From NCBI GenBank assembly GCA_902785105.1, contig CACZXF010000022.1, positions 1-45,395 on the forward strand: 45,395 bases of DNA, read 5' to 3'. The notes below the pieces were generated by a model. That model did not search any database, was not told the DNA's origin, and was given only the letters and a program-made list of their open reading frames with translations. Position numbers and translations under genes: made by a program. Numbering within the stretch: the stretch's first letter is position 1; every line of letters begins with the position of its first letter. Of the stretch, positions 1 to 8,187 are shown piece after piece. The DNA comes from an uncultured Eubacteriales bacterium. Its GTDB lineage: Bacteria > Bacillota > Clostridia > Christensenellales > Aristaeellaceae.

Positions 1-104
1 TACTTGAATCCATGTTATGATGTAGCGCCGTATACCTGACCGGTACGTACGGTGCAACGGGAGGGGCGAGGGCTATGGCCCTCCTTCTACCCTATTGGAA
101 AGCG
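1..104. other. window edge, no gene seen
   Basis: No supported gene lies here. A short inverted repeat GAGGGC-TATG-GCCCTC around 68-83 sits just beyond the stop of the neighbouring minus-strand gene. It could form a small hairpin, but it is not followed by a clear T-run on either strand, so I do not call a terminator. Confidence 0.4.
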
Positions 105-650
105 TCAGTCCTCAACGGGCCTGGCCATGGGGGCGTTTTCGGGGGTGAGGGGGATGGCCCGGATGCGCTCGCCGCAGTGAGGGCAGATGTATTCGGCGTC
201 CTCGGCATCCTCCAGCGAGGCGAAGAACATGCGGCTGCACTTGGGGCACAGCTTGCCCGCCAGGGCTTTCGGGTCATCCTCCGACGGTTCGGCCTCGACC
301 TCCGGGACAGGTTCCTCCTCCGGCCGCAGCAGGTGGAGCCGGTCCTCGCCGTCGCCAAAGGCGTCGTCGAAGTCCTCATCCTCGTCGTCATCGTCGAGGA
401 AGGGGAAGTCGTCGTCCCGGCGGTCCCGATCCCAGCGGTCGCCCTCCAGGTCCGCCAGATCGTCGTCGATGGATTCCACATAGTCGTTCAGGTCGTCCAG
501 GACCTCGTCGATGGTCTCCACCCGGTCCGACAGGTCGCCCAGCAGCTCCACGATGCCCGACAACAGCTTGCCGTTCACCGTGGCCTGGTCGATGTCCGCG
601 CCCTCCAAAAGGCCCTTTAGGTAACCAACCTTTTTGCTCAGATTCTCCAT
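105..650 (-). CDS. CD1247 N-terminal-domain protein with C-terminal zinc ribbon
   Basis: Encodes 181 residues starting MENLSKKVGYLKGL, chosen because GGAGG lies 7 nt before this ATG; an in-frame ATG further upstream (704) has no such site. The N-terminal part (about 1-60) matches my recollection of the clostridial CD1247 N-terminal domain, a predicted helical segment. The middle (about 60-125) is extremely acidic, with long Asp/Glu runs. The C-terminal part has CPKC and CPHC pairs about 25 residues apart, which should form one zinc ribbon. Function is unknown. It follows efp and an M24 peptidase on the same strand, an arrangement common in Clostridia, which suggests a housekeeping role but does not define one. 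The 116 bp gap to efp contains a weak dyad (CGATGG/CCATCG) and no clear promoter. Confidence 0.75.
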   Translation of the reverse strand: MENLSKKVGYLKGLLEGADIDQATVNGKLLSGIVELLGDLSDRVETIDEVLDDLNDYVESIDDDLADLEGDRWDRDRRDDDFPFLDDDDEDEDFDDAFGDGEDRLHLLRPEEEPVPEVEAEPSEDDPKALAGKLCPKCSRMFFASLEDAEDAEYICPHCGERIRAIPLTPENAPMARPVED

Positions 651-766
651 CGCTGCACCTCCGTTCTTTGCATGTCTATGCGCGTTGAGAATGAGAAATG
701 CCATTATGACACCACAAGGCCGATGGCAAATCGTCCATCGACCTCATGTGTTATCGTTATGCGCGA

Positions 767-1327
767 TCAGGCGCGGCCCAGATACATGCCGCCGTCGCGG
801 GTGTCGATCTTCAGGACCTCGCCGTTTTCGATGAACAGCGGCACCTGGAGGGTGAGGCCGGTCTCGAAGGTGGCGGGCTTGGTGGTGTTGGCGGCGGTGT
901 CGCCCTTGAAGCCGGGCTCGGTGTTGACCACCTGGAGCTCCACGAAGTTGGGGGCCTGCACGCTGAAGGGCGCGCCCTTGAAGAAGCGGACGGTGACGTT
1001 GGTGTTCTCCTTCACGAAGGGCATGGCGTCCTCCACCTGGTCGTGGGTCAGGGGCAGGTCGTCATAGGTCTCCAGGTCCATGAAGTGGTAGAAATCGCCG
1101 TCGTTGTAGGTGTACTGCATTTCCTTGGTTTCGATATAGGCCTTCGGGAATTTCTCCGTCGGGTTGAAGGTGCGCTCGATCACGGAACCGGTGACCACGT
1201 TCTTGATCTTGGTGCGCACAAAGGCCGCGCCCTTGCCGGGCTTGACGTGCAGGAAGGACACGATGGTCCACACGCCGTTGTCCATTTCAAAGGTCACGCC
1301 GTTTCTGAAATCGCTTGCGTTAATCAT
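767..1327 (-). CDS. efp: elongation factor P
   Basis: 186 residues, the usual EF-P length. EF-P binds ribosomes stalled on polyproline stretches, between the P and E sites, and stimulates peptide-bond formation. The three-domain beta-barrel layout is recognisable: the KOW-like domain I holds the conserved loop KPGKGAAFV with the modifiable Lys32 at its tip, and domains II and III end with the typical [12 protein letters not shown] tail. Lys32 is post-translationally modified in many bacteria; no modification enzyme (such as EpmAB) is visible in this window. An AGGAGG site sits 8 nt before ATG. It lies 40 bp after the M24 peptidase gene and is probably co-transcribed with it. Confidence 0.97.
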   Translation of the reverse strand: MINASDFRNGVTFEMDNGVWTIVSFLHVKPGKGAAFVRTKIKNVVTGSVIERTFNPTEKFPKAYIETKEMQYTYNDGDFYHFMDLETYDDLPLTHDQVEDAMPFVKENTNVTVRFFKGAPFSVQAPNFVELQVVNTEPGFKGDTAANTTKPATFETGLTLQVPLFIENGEVLKIDTRDGGMYLGRA

Positions 1328-1367
1328 GGGGAACTCCTCCTCAAACTTAGTCGATAGGGTAATGTGG

Positions 1368-2423
1368 TTACAGCTCGATCAGATGCTTCGGCGCGTGCAT
1401 CGCGTTGATCACGCCGTCCTCAGTCATAATCACCGTGTCCTCGATCCGGCAGCCGCCGAGACCGGGAATATATACGCCGGGCTCCACCGTAACCACATGG
1501 CCGGGCCGAAGCACGGTCGCGTCATTGAAGCTCACCCGGGGCTGTTCATGGATGAATAGTCCGACGCCGTGGCCCAGGCTGTGGCCGAACGCGCCGGGAT
1601 AGCGCGCGTCGATCAGGTCCCGCGCCACCTTGTCGATGTCGCAGCACTTCTTTCCGGGGCCGATGGCCTCAAGGGCACTGGTCTGTGCCTCAAGCACGGT
1701 GTCGTAGATCGCCTTCAATTCCGGCGAAATCTTGCCAAAGGCCACCGTGCGGGTGATGTCGGAGAGATAGCCGCGATACGTCGCGCCGAAGTCCAGCGTC
1801 AGCAGGTCGCCCTCGGCGATGACATAGCTGGAAGGCACCGCGTGGGGCAGGGAGCCGTTCACGCCCGCCGCCGCGATGGTGTCGAAAGCCGGTCCTTCGC
1901 TGCCCAGACGGAGCATTTCAAACTCCAGCTCGATCTTGGCCTCGATTTCCGTCATGCTGGCGTGGAGGCGGGGCAGTATGTTGATGAACGCCTGGCTGGC
2001 GATGCGGGACGCCTCCCGGATGCAGGAAATCTCTTCCTCATCCTTGATCTGCCGCAGTTCCTCGGGGATGCCGTTCAGTGAAACCAGCTCGATGCCCTGA
2101 AGCGCCTCGGACAGTTTGACGTAATCGTCATGGGTCAGAAAGTCCGTCTCTACATATATAGACCTCGCCCCGGCGGCCTTCGCCAGCTCCAGCGCCACCG
2201 CCGATTCCTTTCGCTCCGAGGTGGTGCGCTCCACCGTCCAGCCCGGGGCCTGCCGGCCCGCAGCCTCGATGTAGCGGAAATCCGTCACCACGGCGTGAAT
2301 GTCCTTCGAGATGAACAGACAGCCCTCGCCCGCGTAGCCCGACAGATAACGGATGTTCTCCGGCCTGTGGATCAGCGCCGCGTCGGCCTCCATGCGCGCC
2401 AAAAAGGCGTCCAGATGGTTCAA
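1368..2423 (-). CDS. pepP: M24 family Xaa-Pro aminopeptidase
   Basis: Cytosolic dinuclear-metal peptidase that removes N-terminal residues preceding proline. The creatinase-type N-terminal domain (about 1-120) is followed by the pita-bread domain with all five metal ligands visible: Asp in LTLDFGA, Asp in SDITRT, His in [14 protein letters not shown], Glu in VEPGVY and Glu in RIEDTV. I prefer the TTG start at 2423 ([22 protein letters not shown]) because GGAAGGGAAGG lies 6 nt upstream and the N-terminus then fits the family. An ATG at 2459 would add 12 atypical residues. An extended -10 promoter lies about 65 bp upstream. Whether it is PepP-like or PepQ-like cannot be settled from the sequence alone. 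Confidence 0.9.
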   Translation of the reverse strand: MNHLDAFLARMEADAALIHRPENIRYLSGYAGEGCLFISKDIHAVVTDFRYIEAAGRQAPGWTVERTTSERKESAVALELAKAAGARSIYVETDFLTHDDYVKLSEALQGIELVSLNGIPEELRQIKDEEEISCIREASRIASQAFINILPRLHASMTEIEAKIELEFEMLRLGSEGPAFDTIAAAGVNGSLPHAVPSSYVIAEGDLLTLDFGATYRGYLSDITRTVAFGKISPELKAIYDTVLEAQTSALEAIGPGKKCCDIDKVARDLIDARYPGAFGHSLGHGVGLFIHEQPRVSFNDATVLRPGHVVTVEPGVYIPGLGGCRIEDTVIMTEDGVINAMHAPKHLIEL

Positions 2424-2488
2424 TGCGATCCTTCCCTTCCCGGCTGTCATGGAACCCAAAACATTTGTATTCCATGATTGTCCATCTA

Positions 2489-2497
2489 ATTATAACA
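2489..2497 (-). promoter_or_regulatory. extended -10 promoter for the peptidase-efp unit
   Basis: On the minus strand TGT-TATAAT (TATAAT at 2494-2489) forms an extended -10 (TGn) element. The -35 region (TGGCAA at 17 bp) is poor. It would start transcription near 2482, upstream of the TTG start of the peptidase. Confidence 0.55.
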
Positions 2498-2592
2498 CAT
2501 CATGCCGGGAATTGCCATAGGAAAATGAAAATTGAAGGGGGAAATGAAGTAAAATGTTACAAATGGAGGGAGGGGAGGGGGTGTGACAGTTT

Positions 2593-2777
2593 GATAAATT
2601 GGAAGTTGTCGTGCTGAGCGGGAGTCCACCTCATCCGGCGCTTCGCGCCACCTTCCCCTCAAGGGGAAGGCTTTTGGGTCCGCGTTTCCCAGCCCCTGCC
2701 TCCCCCTTTAGGGGAAGGTGCCCGTGAGGGCGGATGAGGTGGCTTCGAACAAACATTTCGACAAATCCCCCTTTATC
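2593..2777. repeat. MITE-like repeat, copy 1 (ccacctcatccg cassette)
   Basis: The ends are imperfect inverted repeats: left GATAAATTGGAAGTTGTCG, right complement GATAAAGGGGGATTTGTCG. Inside is a palindromic cassette with CCACCTCATCCG near the left and CGGATGAGGTGG near the right, plus internal CCCCTCAAGGGG-type dyads. The same frame and cassette recur at 7027-7210 and 30373-30561. It has no coding capacity. It occupies the gap between the divergent peptidase and marR genes. Confidence 0.8.
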
Positions 2778-2815
2778 TCTTTAACACATTTTCCCCACAC
2801 GCTCCCCTATATGGT

Positions 2816-2834
2816 AACAGTATACTGCTATAAT
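2816..2834 (+). promoter_or_regulatory. marR-ABC promoter with overlapping dyad operator
   Basis: TGC-TATAAT (TATAAT 2829-2834) is an extended -10 with a weak -35. A perfect 10-bp palindrome CAGTATACTG (2818-2827), flanked symmetrically by TA at both outer ends, abuts the -10. MarR dimers normally bind dyads of this size, so this is a candidate autorepression site (inference). Confidence 0.55.
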
Positions 2835-2874
2835 GATTGACATGCTAATGAATTGAGTTCAAGGAGGTGGGGGA

Positions 2875-3351
2875 ATGGAATGTGCTGCCGGGAATCCCCG
2901 GGAGGATCGGGAGCACGCGGCTGTGGACCAGATGATACGAGTGATGCGGATGCACCACCGGATCGTGGACAAGCGGATCGACGGGCTGGGCATCCACCAC
3001 AGCCAGCACCGCATGCTGATGCGTCTGAGCCGCATGGGGCGCACCGATTCCCAGAAGGACATCGCCGAAGCGCTGGACGTGAGCCCGGCCTGCGTGGCCC
3101 GGACGGTGAAGGCCCTGGCAAATGCGGGTCTCATCGAAAAGACCGAGGGCATGGACAACCGCTGCCGGGAGATCAATCTGCTGCCGGAGGGCCGGCGGGT
3201 CATTGACGCCTCCATACAGACCTTCCAAACCACCGCCGCCGAGATGTTTAAGGACATCCCCGACGACGACATCGACAGGTTGATTTCCATTCTCAACCAA
3301 ATCCATGACAACCTCTCCGAAATGGAGAGCCGAAAGGAGCAGCGCCCGTGA
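2875..3351 (+). CDS. MarR family transcriptional regulator
   Basis: 158 residues with the MarR winged-helix layout: a dimerisation helix at about 15-40, then the DNA-reading region at about 60-90 (SQKDIAEALDVSPACVARTVKALANAGLIEKTEG), then the wing with MDNRCREINLLPEG. The start has AGGAGG 9 nt upstream. Its stop overlaps the GTG start of the first ABC exporter gene (GTGA), so the three genes are translationally coupled and the regulator very probably controls the exporter and itself. MarR-plus-heterodimeric-ABC units are known as multidrug efflux systems in Firmicutes (for example SatRAB). The inducing ligand is unknown. Confidence 0.9.
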   Translation: MECAAGNPREDREHAAVDQMIRVMRMHHRIVDKRIDGLGIHHSQHRMLMRLSRMGRTDSQKDIAEALDVSPACVARTVKALANAGLIEKTEGMDNRCREINLLPEGRRVIDASIQTFQTTAAEMFKDIPDDDIDRLISILNQIHDNLSEMESRKEQRP

Positions 3352-5078
3352 AATGGTCCAAATATGTCAAGCCCTATTGGAAGTACTTCCTGCTGGGGCC
3401 GCTTTGCATGATCGTAGAGGTGCTGGGCGAGGTGCTGATGCCCCTGTGGTACAGCCGCATACTGAACATCGGCGTTGAGAACCACGATGTTGGCTTCATC
3501 GTGCTGACCTGCGCGCTGATGGTGCTGACCGCGCTGCTGATGATGGGCGGCGGCGTGGGCGGGGCCTGGTTCGGGTCCAAGGCCGCGGTGAACTTCGCCG
3601 CCGACCTGCGCCGGGACGTCTATGAGAAGATACAGCACTTCTCCTTCGCCAACATCGACAAGTATTCCACCGGCTCGCTGGTCACCCGCCTGACCAACGA
3701 CGTGACCCAGCTCATGAACTTCGTGAACATGCTGCTGCGCATGTTCCTCAGAACGCCGGGCATGCTCATCGGCGCGCTGATCGCGGCGTTCACGCTGAAC
3801 GCCCAGTTGGCGCGGGTGCTGGCCGTGACCATCCCCGCCATCGCCATCGTGGAGTTCCTCATCATCCGCGTGGGCTTCCCCCGGTTCTCGGCCATGCAGG
3901 AGAAGATGGACCACCTGAATTCCACCATACAGGAGAGCCTGACCAACATCCGCGTGGTGAAGTCCTTCGTCCGCGAAAAGCGGGAGGACGAGAAGTTCGG
4001 CCGGGCCAACGGCGAGTTAAAGGACGCCGCCATGCGGGCCTTGGGCGTGGTCATATTCATGATGCCCATGATGATGCTGATGATGAACCTGACCAGCGTG
4101 GCGGTCACCTGGTTCGGCGGCAACCACGTCATCGCCGGGGACATGCCCATCGGCGACTTCAACGCCTTTTTGACCTATATCACCCAGATCCTGATGTCGC
4201 TGCTGATGATGAGTATGCTCTTCATGAACTCCTCCCGCGCGCTGGCCTCGTCCAAGCGCATCAAGGAGGTCATGGAGGAGGTGCCGGACATCGACGACAC
4301 CAACGCCAAAAACAAGGACGCCCGCGTCACCCGCGGCGACGTGACCTTCGAGCACGTCACCTTCCGCTACTACAAGAACAGCGAGAACGGCGTGCTGAAC
4401 GACATCAACCTGACCATCCACGGCGGCGAGACCGTGGGCATCATCGGCTCCACCGGCTGCGGCAAGACCACGCTGGTCTCGATGATCCCGCGCCTCTACG
4501 ACGCGGACCAGGGCCGCATCCTCGTGGACGGCATCGACGTGAAGGACTACAGCCTCTATCACCTGCGCGAGGGCGTGGGCATGGTGCTGCAAAAGAACGT
4601 GCTGTTCTCCGGCTCCATCGCGGACAACTTGCGCTGGGGCGACGAGAACGCCAGCGAGGCCGACATGACCGACGCCGCCAAGAGCGCCCAGGCCGACGGC
4701 TTCATCCGCAATTTCCAGCTCGGCTATGAGACCCAACTGGAGCAGGGCGGCGTCAATGTCTCCGGCGGCCAGCGCCAGCGCCTGTGCATCGCCCGGGCAT
4801 TGCTCAAGCATCCCAAGATACTGATACTGGACGACTCCACCTCCGCCGTGGACACCGCCACCGAGGCGTCCATCCGCGCGGCCTTCCGCAACGAGCTGAG
4901 CGATTCCACCAAGATCATCATCGCCCAGCGCATCACCTCCGTGATGGAGGCGGACAAGATCATCGTCATGGACGACGGCGCCATCACCGGCATCGGCACC
5001 CACGACGAGCTGATCAAGACCAACAAGGCCTATCAGGAAATCTATCATTCTCAAATGGACGGGAAGGAGGCGGCGTAA
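3348..5078 (+). CDS. ABC exporter half-transporter, degenerate-site subunit
   Basis: 576 residues: a six-helix exporter transmembrane domain (about 1-310), then a nucleotide-binding domain. Walker A GSTGCGKTT starts at residue 367 and the signature VSGGQ at 471. Walker B is LILDD, with Asp496 where the catalytic Glu should be, and the switch His is replaced by Gln527 (IAQRITSV). These substitutions mark the degenerate ATP site of heterodimeric exporters of the TM287/288 and BmrC/D type. It starts at GTG overlapping the marR stop, with GAAAGGAG upstream. The partner gene begins directly after the stop codon. Substrate is unknown; drugs or lipids are likely from the family and the MarR context. 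Confidence 0.93.
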   Translation: MKWSKYVKPYWKYFLLGPLCMIVEVLGEVLMPLWYSRILNIGVENHDVGFIVLTCALMVLTALLMMGGGVGGAWFGSKAAVNFAADLRRDVYEKIQHFSFANIDKYSTGSLVTRLTNDVTQLMNFVNMLLRMFLRTPGMLIGALIAAFTLNAQLARVLAVTIPAIAIVEFLIIRVGFPRFSAMQEKMDHLNSTIQESLTNIRVVKSFVREKREDEKFGRANGELKDAAMRALGVVIFMMPMMMLMMNLTSVAVTWFGGNHVIAGDMPIGDFNAFLTYITQILMSLLMMSMLFMNSSRALASSKRIKEVMEEVPDIDDTNAKNKDARVTRGDVTFEHVTFRYYKNSENGVLNDINLTIHGGETVGIIGSTGCGKTTLVSMIPRLYDADQGRILVDGIDVKDYSLYHLREGVGMVLQKNVLFSGSIADNLRWGDENASEADMTDAAKSAQADGFIRNFQLGYETQLEQGGVNVSGGQRQRLCIARALLKHPKILILDDSTSAVDTATEASIRAAFRNELSDSTKIIIAQRITSVMEADKIIVMDDGAITGIGTHDELIKTNKAYQEIYHSQMDGKEAA

Positions 5079-6944
5079 ATGGCAAGGTCACTGGAAACCC
5101 TGCAAAAGCAGTATAACAGCGCCGCCGCCCCCGGCAAGGGTCCCGGCTCCGGGCGCGGCCCCATGGCGGCCACCAACAGCTTCACCGGCAAGCCCGCCGA
5201 CACCAAAAAGACCATGCTCCGCATCTTCTCCTATGTGGCGAAGTACTGGAAGCGGCTGATACTGGTGTTCATGTTCATGGCGCTGTCCACCGGGGCCATG
5301 CTGGCGGGCAGCTATCTGCTCCGCCCCATCATCAACCATATCGCCGACACCGCCACCCCCGCCGGGGAGCGCGTGGCCTATCTGGGCCGTATGCTGCTGG
5401 TGCTCATCGGCGTTTACGTCGTGGGCATCGGCGGTACGTACCTCCAGTCCCGCCTGATGATCGGCATCTCCCGCACGGCCATACAGAATATAAGAAACGA
5501 CCTGTTCACCCGGCTGGAGCGCCTGCCCCTCCGCTTCCACGACAACCAGACCACCGGCGAGCTGATGAGCCGCTTCACCAACGATGTGGACAACATCGGC
5601 CTGATGATGGACCAGTCGCTGATGTCGATGCTCTCCGGCATCATCAACCTTGTCGGCACGCTGGTGATGATGGTGGTCACCAACATCTGGCTGACCCTCA
5701 TCACCCTGGTGTTCATCCCCATATTCATCGCGTGCAGCCGATTCATCATCTCCAAGTCCCGGCGCTACTATTCCGCCCAGCAGGCGGCCCTCGGCGCGGC
5801 CAACGGCTACATCGAGGAATTTGTGGCGGGCCAGAAGGTGGTGAAGGTGTTCAACCACGAGGCGGACTGCATCGAGGAATTCTCCCTGCTCAACGGCGAC
5901 CTGCGGGGCAAGCAGATGAAGGCCATGTTCTTCGGCGGCATCATGGGCCCCATCATGGGCAACATGAGCCAGGTGAGCTACGCCCTCACCGCCGGCATCG
6001 GCGGCGCGCTGTGCGCCTTGGGGCGGTTCGACGTGGGCGGGCTTGCGATATTCGTCAACTATTCCCGCCAGTTTGCCCGCCCGGTGAACGAAATTTCCCA
6101 GCAGATGGCCACGGTGTTCTCCGCCCTGGCCGGCGCGGAGCGGGTCTTTGCCATCATGGACATGGAGCCCGAAGCCGCCCACGACAAGAACACCGCCACC
6201 CCCGCCAGGCTGGACGGCCACGTGATACTGGACGACGTCACCTTCGGCTACGTGCCGGGCAAGACGGTCCTCAAGCACATCTCCCTCTACGCCAGACCGG
6301 GCCAGAAGATCGCCTTCGTCGGCTCCACCGGCGCGGGCAAGACCACCATTACCAACCTGCTGAACCGGTTCTACGACATCGACGAGGGCAAGATCACCAT
6401 CGACGGCATAGACATACAGGACCTGCCCCGGGATTTCCTCCGCCAGAACATCGCCATGGTGCTCCAGGACACCCACCTCTTCACCGGCACGGTGATGGAG
6501 AACATACGCTACGGACGGCTGGACGCCACGGATGAAGAGGTCATCGCCGCGGCGAAGATGGCCTCCGCCGACAGCTTCATCCGCCGGCTGGAAAAGGGCT
6601 ATGACACCGTCATCGAGGGCGACGGCGCGAACCTCTCCCAGGGCCAGCGCCAGCTCTTGAACATCGCCCGCGCCGCCATCTCCCACGCGCCCATACTGGT
6701 GCTGGACGAGGCCACCTCCTCCGTCGATACCCGCACCGAGCGCCACATCGAGGAGGGCATGGACCACCTGATGCAGAACCGCACCACCTTCGTCATCGCC
6801 CACCGCCTCTCCACCGTCCGCAACGCCAACGCCATCATGGTGCTGGAAAACGGCCAGATCATCGAGCGCGGCGACCACGACGACCTCCTCGCCCTCAAGG
6901 GCCGCTATTACGAGCTTTACACCGGCAAGTCCGAACTGACCTGA
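5079..6944 (+). CDS. ABC exporter half-transporter, catalytic subunit
   Basis: 621 residues, partner of the preceding gene; its ATG directly follows that gene's TAA, with GGAAGGAGG upstream. A Gly/Pro/Ala-rich N-terminal tail of about 40 residues precedes the six-helix domain. The ATPase domain is canonical: Walker A GSTGAGKTT at 415, signature LSQGQ at 519, catalytic Glu544 in LVLDEATSSVD, and His575 in IAHRLSTV. The pair therefore has one consensus and one degenerate ATP site, as in TM288/TM287. It ends just before a strong hairpin terminator. Confidence 0.93.
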   Translation: MARSLETLQKQYNSAAAPGKGPGSGRGPMAATNSFTGKPADTKKTMLRIFSYVAKYWKRLILVFMFMALSTGAMLAGSYLLRPIINHIADTATPAGERVAYLGRMLLVLIGVYVVGIGGTYLQSRLMIGISRTAIQNIRNDLFTRLERLPLRFHDNQTTGELMSRFTNDVDNIGLMMDQSLMSMLSGIINLVGTLVMMVVTNIWLTLITLVFIPIFIACSRFIISKSRRYYSAQQAALGAANGYIEEFVAGQKVVKVFNHEADCIEEFSLLNGDLRGKQMKAMFFGGIMGPIMGNMSQVSYALTAGIGGALCALGRFDVGGLAIFVNYSRQFARPVNEISQQMATVFSALAGAERVFAIMDMEPEAAHDKNTATPARLDGHVILDDVTFGYVPGKTVLKHISLYARPGQKIAFVGSTGAGKTTITNLLNRFYDIDEGKITIDGIDIQDLPRDFLRQNIAMVLQDTHLFTGTVMENIRYGRLDATDEEVIAAAKMASADSFIRRLEKGYDTVIEGDGANLSQGQRQLLNIARAAISHAPILVLDEATSSVDTRTERHIEEGMDHLMQNRTTFVIAHRLSTVRNANAIMVLENGQIIERGDHDDLLALKGRYYELYTGKSELT

Positions 6945-6956
6945 TAAGAATACAAG

Positions 6957-7005
6957 GGGACGGTTCTCTGTGCTTTCTGCATCACACAGAGAACCGTCCC
7001 TTTTT
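6957..7005 (+). terminator. rho-independent terminator of the marR-ABC operon
   Basis: Perfect 16-bp stem GGGACGGTTCTCTGTG (6957-6972) and its complement (6985-7000), 12-nt loop, then TTTTT. The stem sequence is also the core of a dispersed repeat family seen again near 7343, 8050 and 8168. Confidence 0.9.
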
Positions 7006-7026
7006 GTGTTGCGGCTCAAAGTTTCA

Positions 7027-7210
7027 GATAGACGGGGATTTGTCGGGGTGTCGTTCGAAGTCCACCTCATCCGCCCCTTCGGGGCACCTTCCCCTCAAGG
7101 GGAAGGCTTTTGGGTTACCGGGTAGCTCAACCCCTGCCTTCCCCTTGAGGGGAAGGTGCCCGTGAGGGCGGATGAGGTGGCTTGCCCGCTCTATCCGACA
7201 AATTCCAATT
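7027..7210. repeat. MITE-like repeat, copy 2 (ccacctcatccg cassette)
   Basis: Left end GATAGACGGGGATTTGTCGG, right end CCGACAAATTCCAATT, so the two end types are swapped relative to copy 1. The inner cassette keeps the same orientation as in copy 1: CCACCTCATCCG on the left, CGGATGAGGTGG on the right. Confidence 0.8.
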
Positions 7211-7274
7211 CCCCCCCGCCACTGACCATCCCCCTTCGCATTCGCGCGCCCTTCAAATGTTAACAATTCTTCAC

Positions 7275-7303
7275 TTGACAATAACCCTCCTCAGATGTAA
7301 AAT
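7275..7303 (+). promoter_or_regulatory. sigma-A promoter of the Nif11-type gene
   Basis: TTGACA (7275-7280), 17-bp spacer, TAAAAT (7298-7303). Predicted start near 7310 gives a leader of about 118 nt. That leader contains the left copy of a 43-bp direct repeat with a CTGTGTTC/GAACACAG hairpin (7355-7381). Confidence 0.8.
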
Positions 7304-7342
7304 TTAGGCGCATATCTTTACAGTGTGGATAATGTAACCCAT

Positions 7343-7385
7343 GGGGACGGTTTTCTGTGTTCCCATGATTTCAGAACACAGGGGA
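7343..7385 (+). repeat. direct repeat DR-L flanking the Nif11-type gene
   Basis: 43 bp matching 8050-8092 with four differences that I can count. It lies in the 5' leader of the gene, between promoter and start codon. The core GTTCCC-n-TGATTTCAGAACAC can fold into a hairpin. Related to the stem of the terminator at 6957-7000. Confidence 0.75.
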
Positions 7386-7427
7386 CACGTAACCATTTAT
7401 TCACTTTGAATCGAGGAGGAGAGAACA

Positions 7428-7880
7428 ATGTCAAAGGTGTCAGCAGAAGCATTCGTACAGAAGATCATGGAAGATGAGGCGCTCCGCGAACGCACAGAGC
7501 AGACCAGTCCCGAGGACGTGCTGCCCATCGCAAAGGAAATGGGCTATGACTTCACCGTCGAAGAGCTTACCGAAGTGATGAACAGCAGCCAGGAGCTTGA
7601 GCCGGAGGAACTTGAAGATGTAGCGGGAGGAGCTGGTCCTCATACCCGCCCTATGGCAAAGCACTTAACACAATCAGCGATTAATAGCCTCTACAATAGA
7701 TACTGTCATGGTGATCCCACCGGCACCAAACATGATTATGTTCGTGAAGGGCATTATGAAGTACCGTACTTAAAATTTTGGTCAAAGGGCTATGATGTCC
7801 TTAGATGCAAACGTTGTGGCCATGTGTGGAATAGGAGGGTAACAAAAAGTGAGTCAATGCAATGGATTACGGAATTTTGA
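7428..7880 (+). CDS. Nif11-type leader RiPP precursor-like protein
   Basis: 150 residues. Residues 1-68 look like a Nif11-type leader: SAEAFVQKIMEDEALRERTE, then IAKEMGYDFTVEEL, then ELEPEELEDVAGG ending in the double-Gly protease site (Gly67-Gly68). In known systems such leaders direct maturation enzymes and are removed during export. The putative core (69-150) is 82 residues, long for a RiPP core. It has Cys93, Cys127 and Cys130 (CKRC) and several His, resembling half a zinc ribbon. The downstream half is visibly AT-richer than the surroundings. A strong GAGGAGG site and a consensus promoter support expression. No lanthionine synthetase, radical SAM enzyme, YcaO or peptidase-ABC gene lies in the window, so maturation is unresolved. 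Product fate is unknown. Confidence 0.75.
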   Translation: MSKVSAEAFVQKIMEDEALRERTEQTSPEDVLPIAKEMGYDFTVEELTEVMNSSQELEPEELEDVAGGAGPHTRPMAKHLTQSAINSLYNRYCHGDPTGTKHDYVREGHYEVPYLKFWSKGYDVLRCKRCGHVWNRRVTKSESMQWITEF

Positions 7881-8049
7881 CGATATAGTCGCTTATCGCA
7901 CCGCTGTCCATGATAACTGATGAAGGGAAAGCAACTGCGGTCATTCCAAAGAACGAAGCAACTAACATACAACTTATCGACCGTTGTACAGCGTCTCATC
8001 TCAGAATCCCACAAACTTTTGCATTGAGGCCAAAAAGTTAAGAACACAC

Positions 8050-8092
8050 GGGGACTGTTCTCTGCGTTCCCGTGATTTCAGAACACAGGGGA
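8050..8092 (+). repeat. direct repeat DR-R flanking the Nif11-type gene
   Basis: 43 bp in the same orientation as 7343-7385. Together with the following bases to about 8099 it can fold into a long hairpin (GGGGAC arm pairing with GTCCCC). Confidence 0.75.
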
Positions 8093-8123
8093 ACCGTCCC
8101 CATGTGTCTCCCAAGGGTTCCAA

Positions 8124-8160
8124 AAGGGCCGTCTCCGAATGGAGGCGGCCCTTGGATTTT
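8124..8160 (+). terminator. hairpin terminator after the Nif11-type gene
   Basis: A 13-bp stem (one G-T pair) closes a GAAT tetraloop: AAGGGCCGTCTCC (8124-8136) with GGAGGCGGCCCTT (8141-8153), followed by GGATTTT. The T-run is interrupted, so efficiency is uncertain. Confidence 0.6.
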
Positions 8161-8187
8161 AGCGCGAAGGGACGGTTCTGTGGGTTC

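Larger units (their letters stand above)
7881..8187. other. gap after the Nif11-type gene
   Basis: Holds the right direct repeat, a terminator-like hairpin and a fragment of the GGGACGGTTCTGTG repeat near 8169. A 43-codon reading frame (7910-8041) starts with ATG but has no ribosome-binding site and no recognisable product, so I do not call it. Confidence 0.5.

Noticed and set aside
3348-6944. Exporter as the secretion/maturation ABC transporter for the Nif11-type precursor
   Set aside because: Neither subunit has an N-terminal C39 peptidase domain, a strong terminator separates them from the precursor gene, and the MarR coupling indicates an efflux unit. Functional cooperation cannot be excluded but is unsupported.
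5088-7070. 660-codon antisense frame opposite the second exporter gene (and a similar one opposite pnp at 17162-19144)
   Set aside because: Shadow of high third-position GC in real genes; low-complexity translations without family features.
7910-8041. 43-codon frame after the Nif11-type gene
   Set aside because: No ribosome-binding site, no similarity recognised, and it ends inside repeat sequence.
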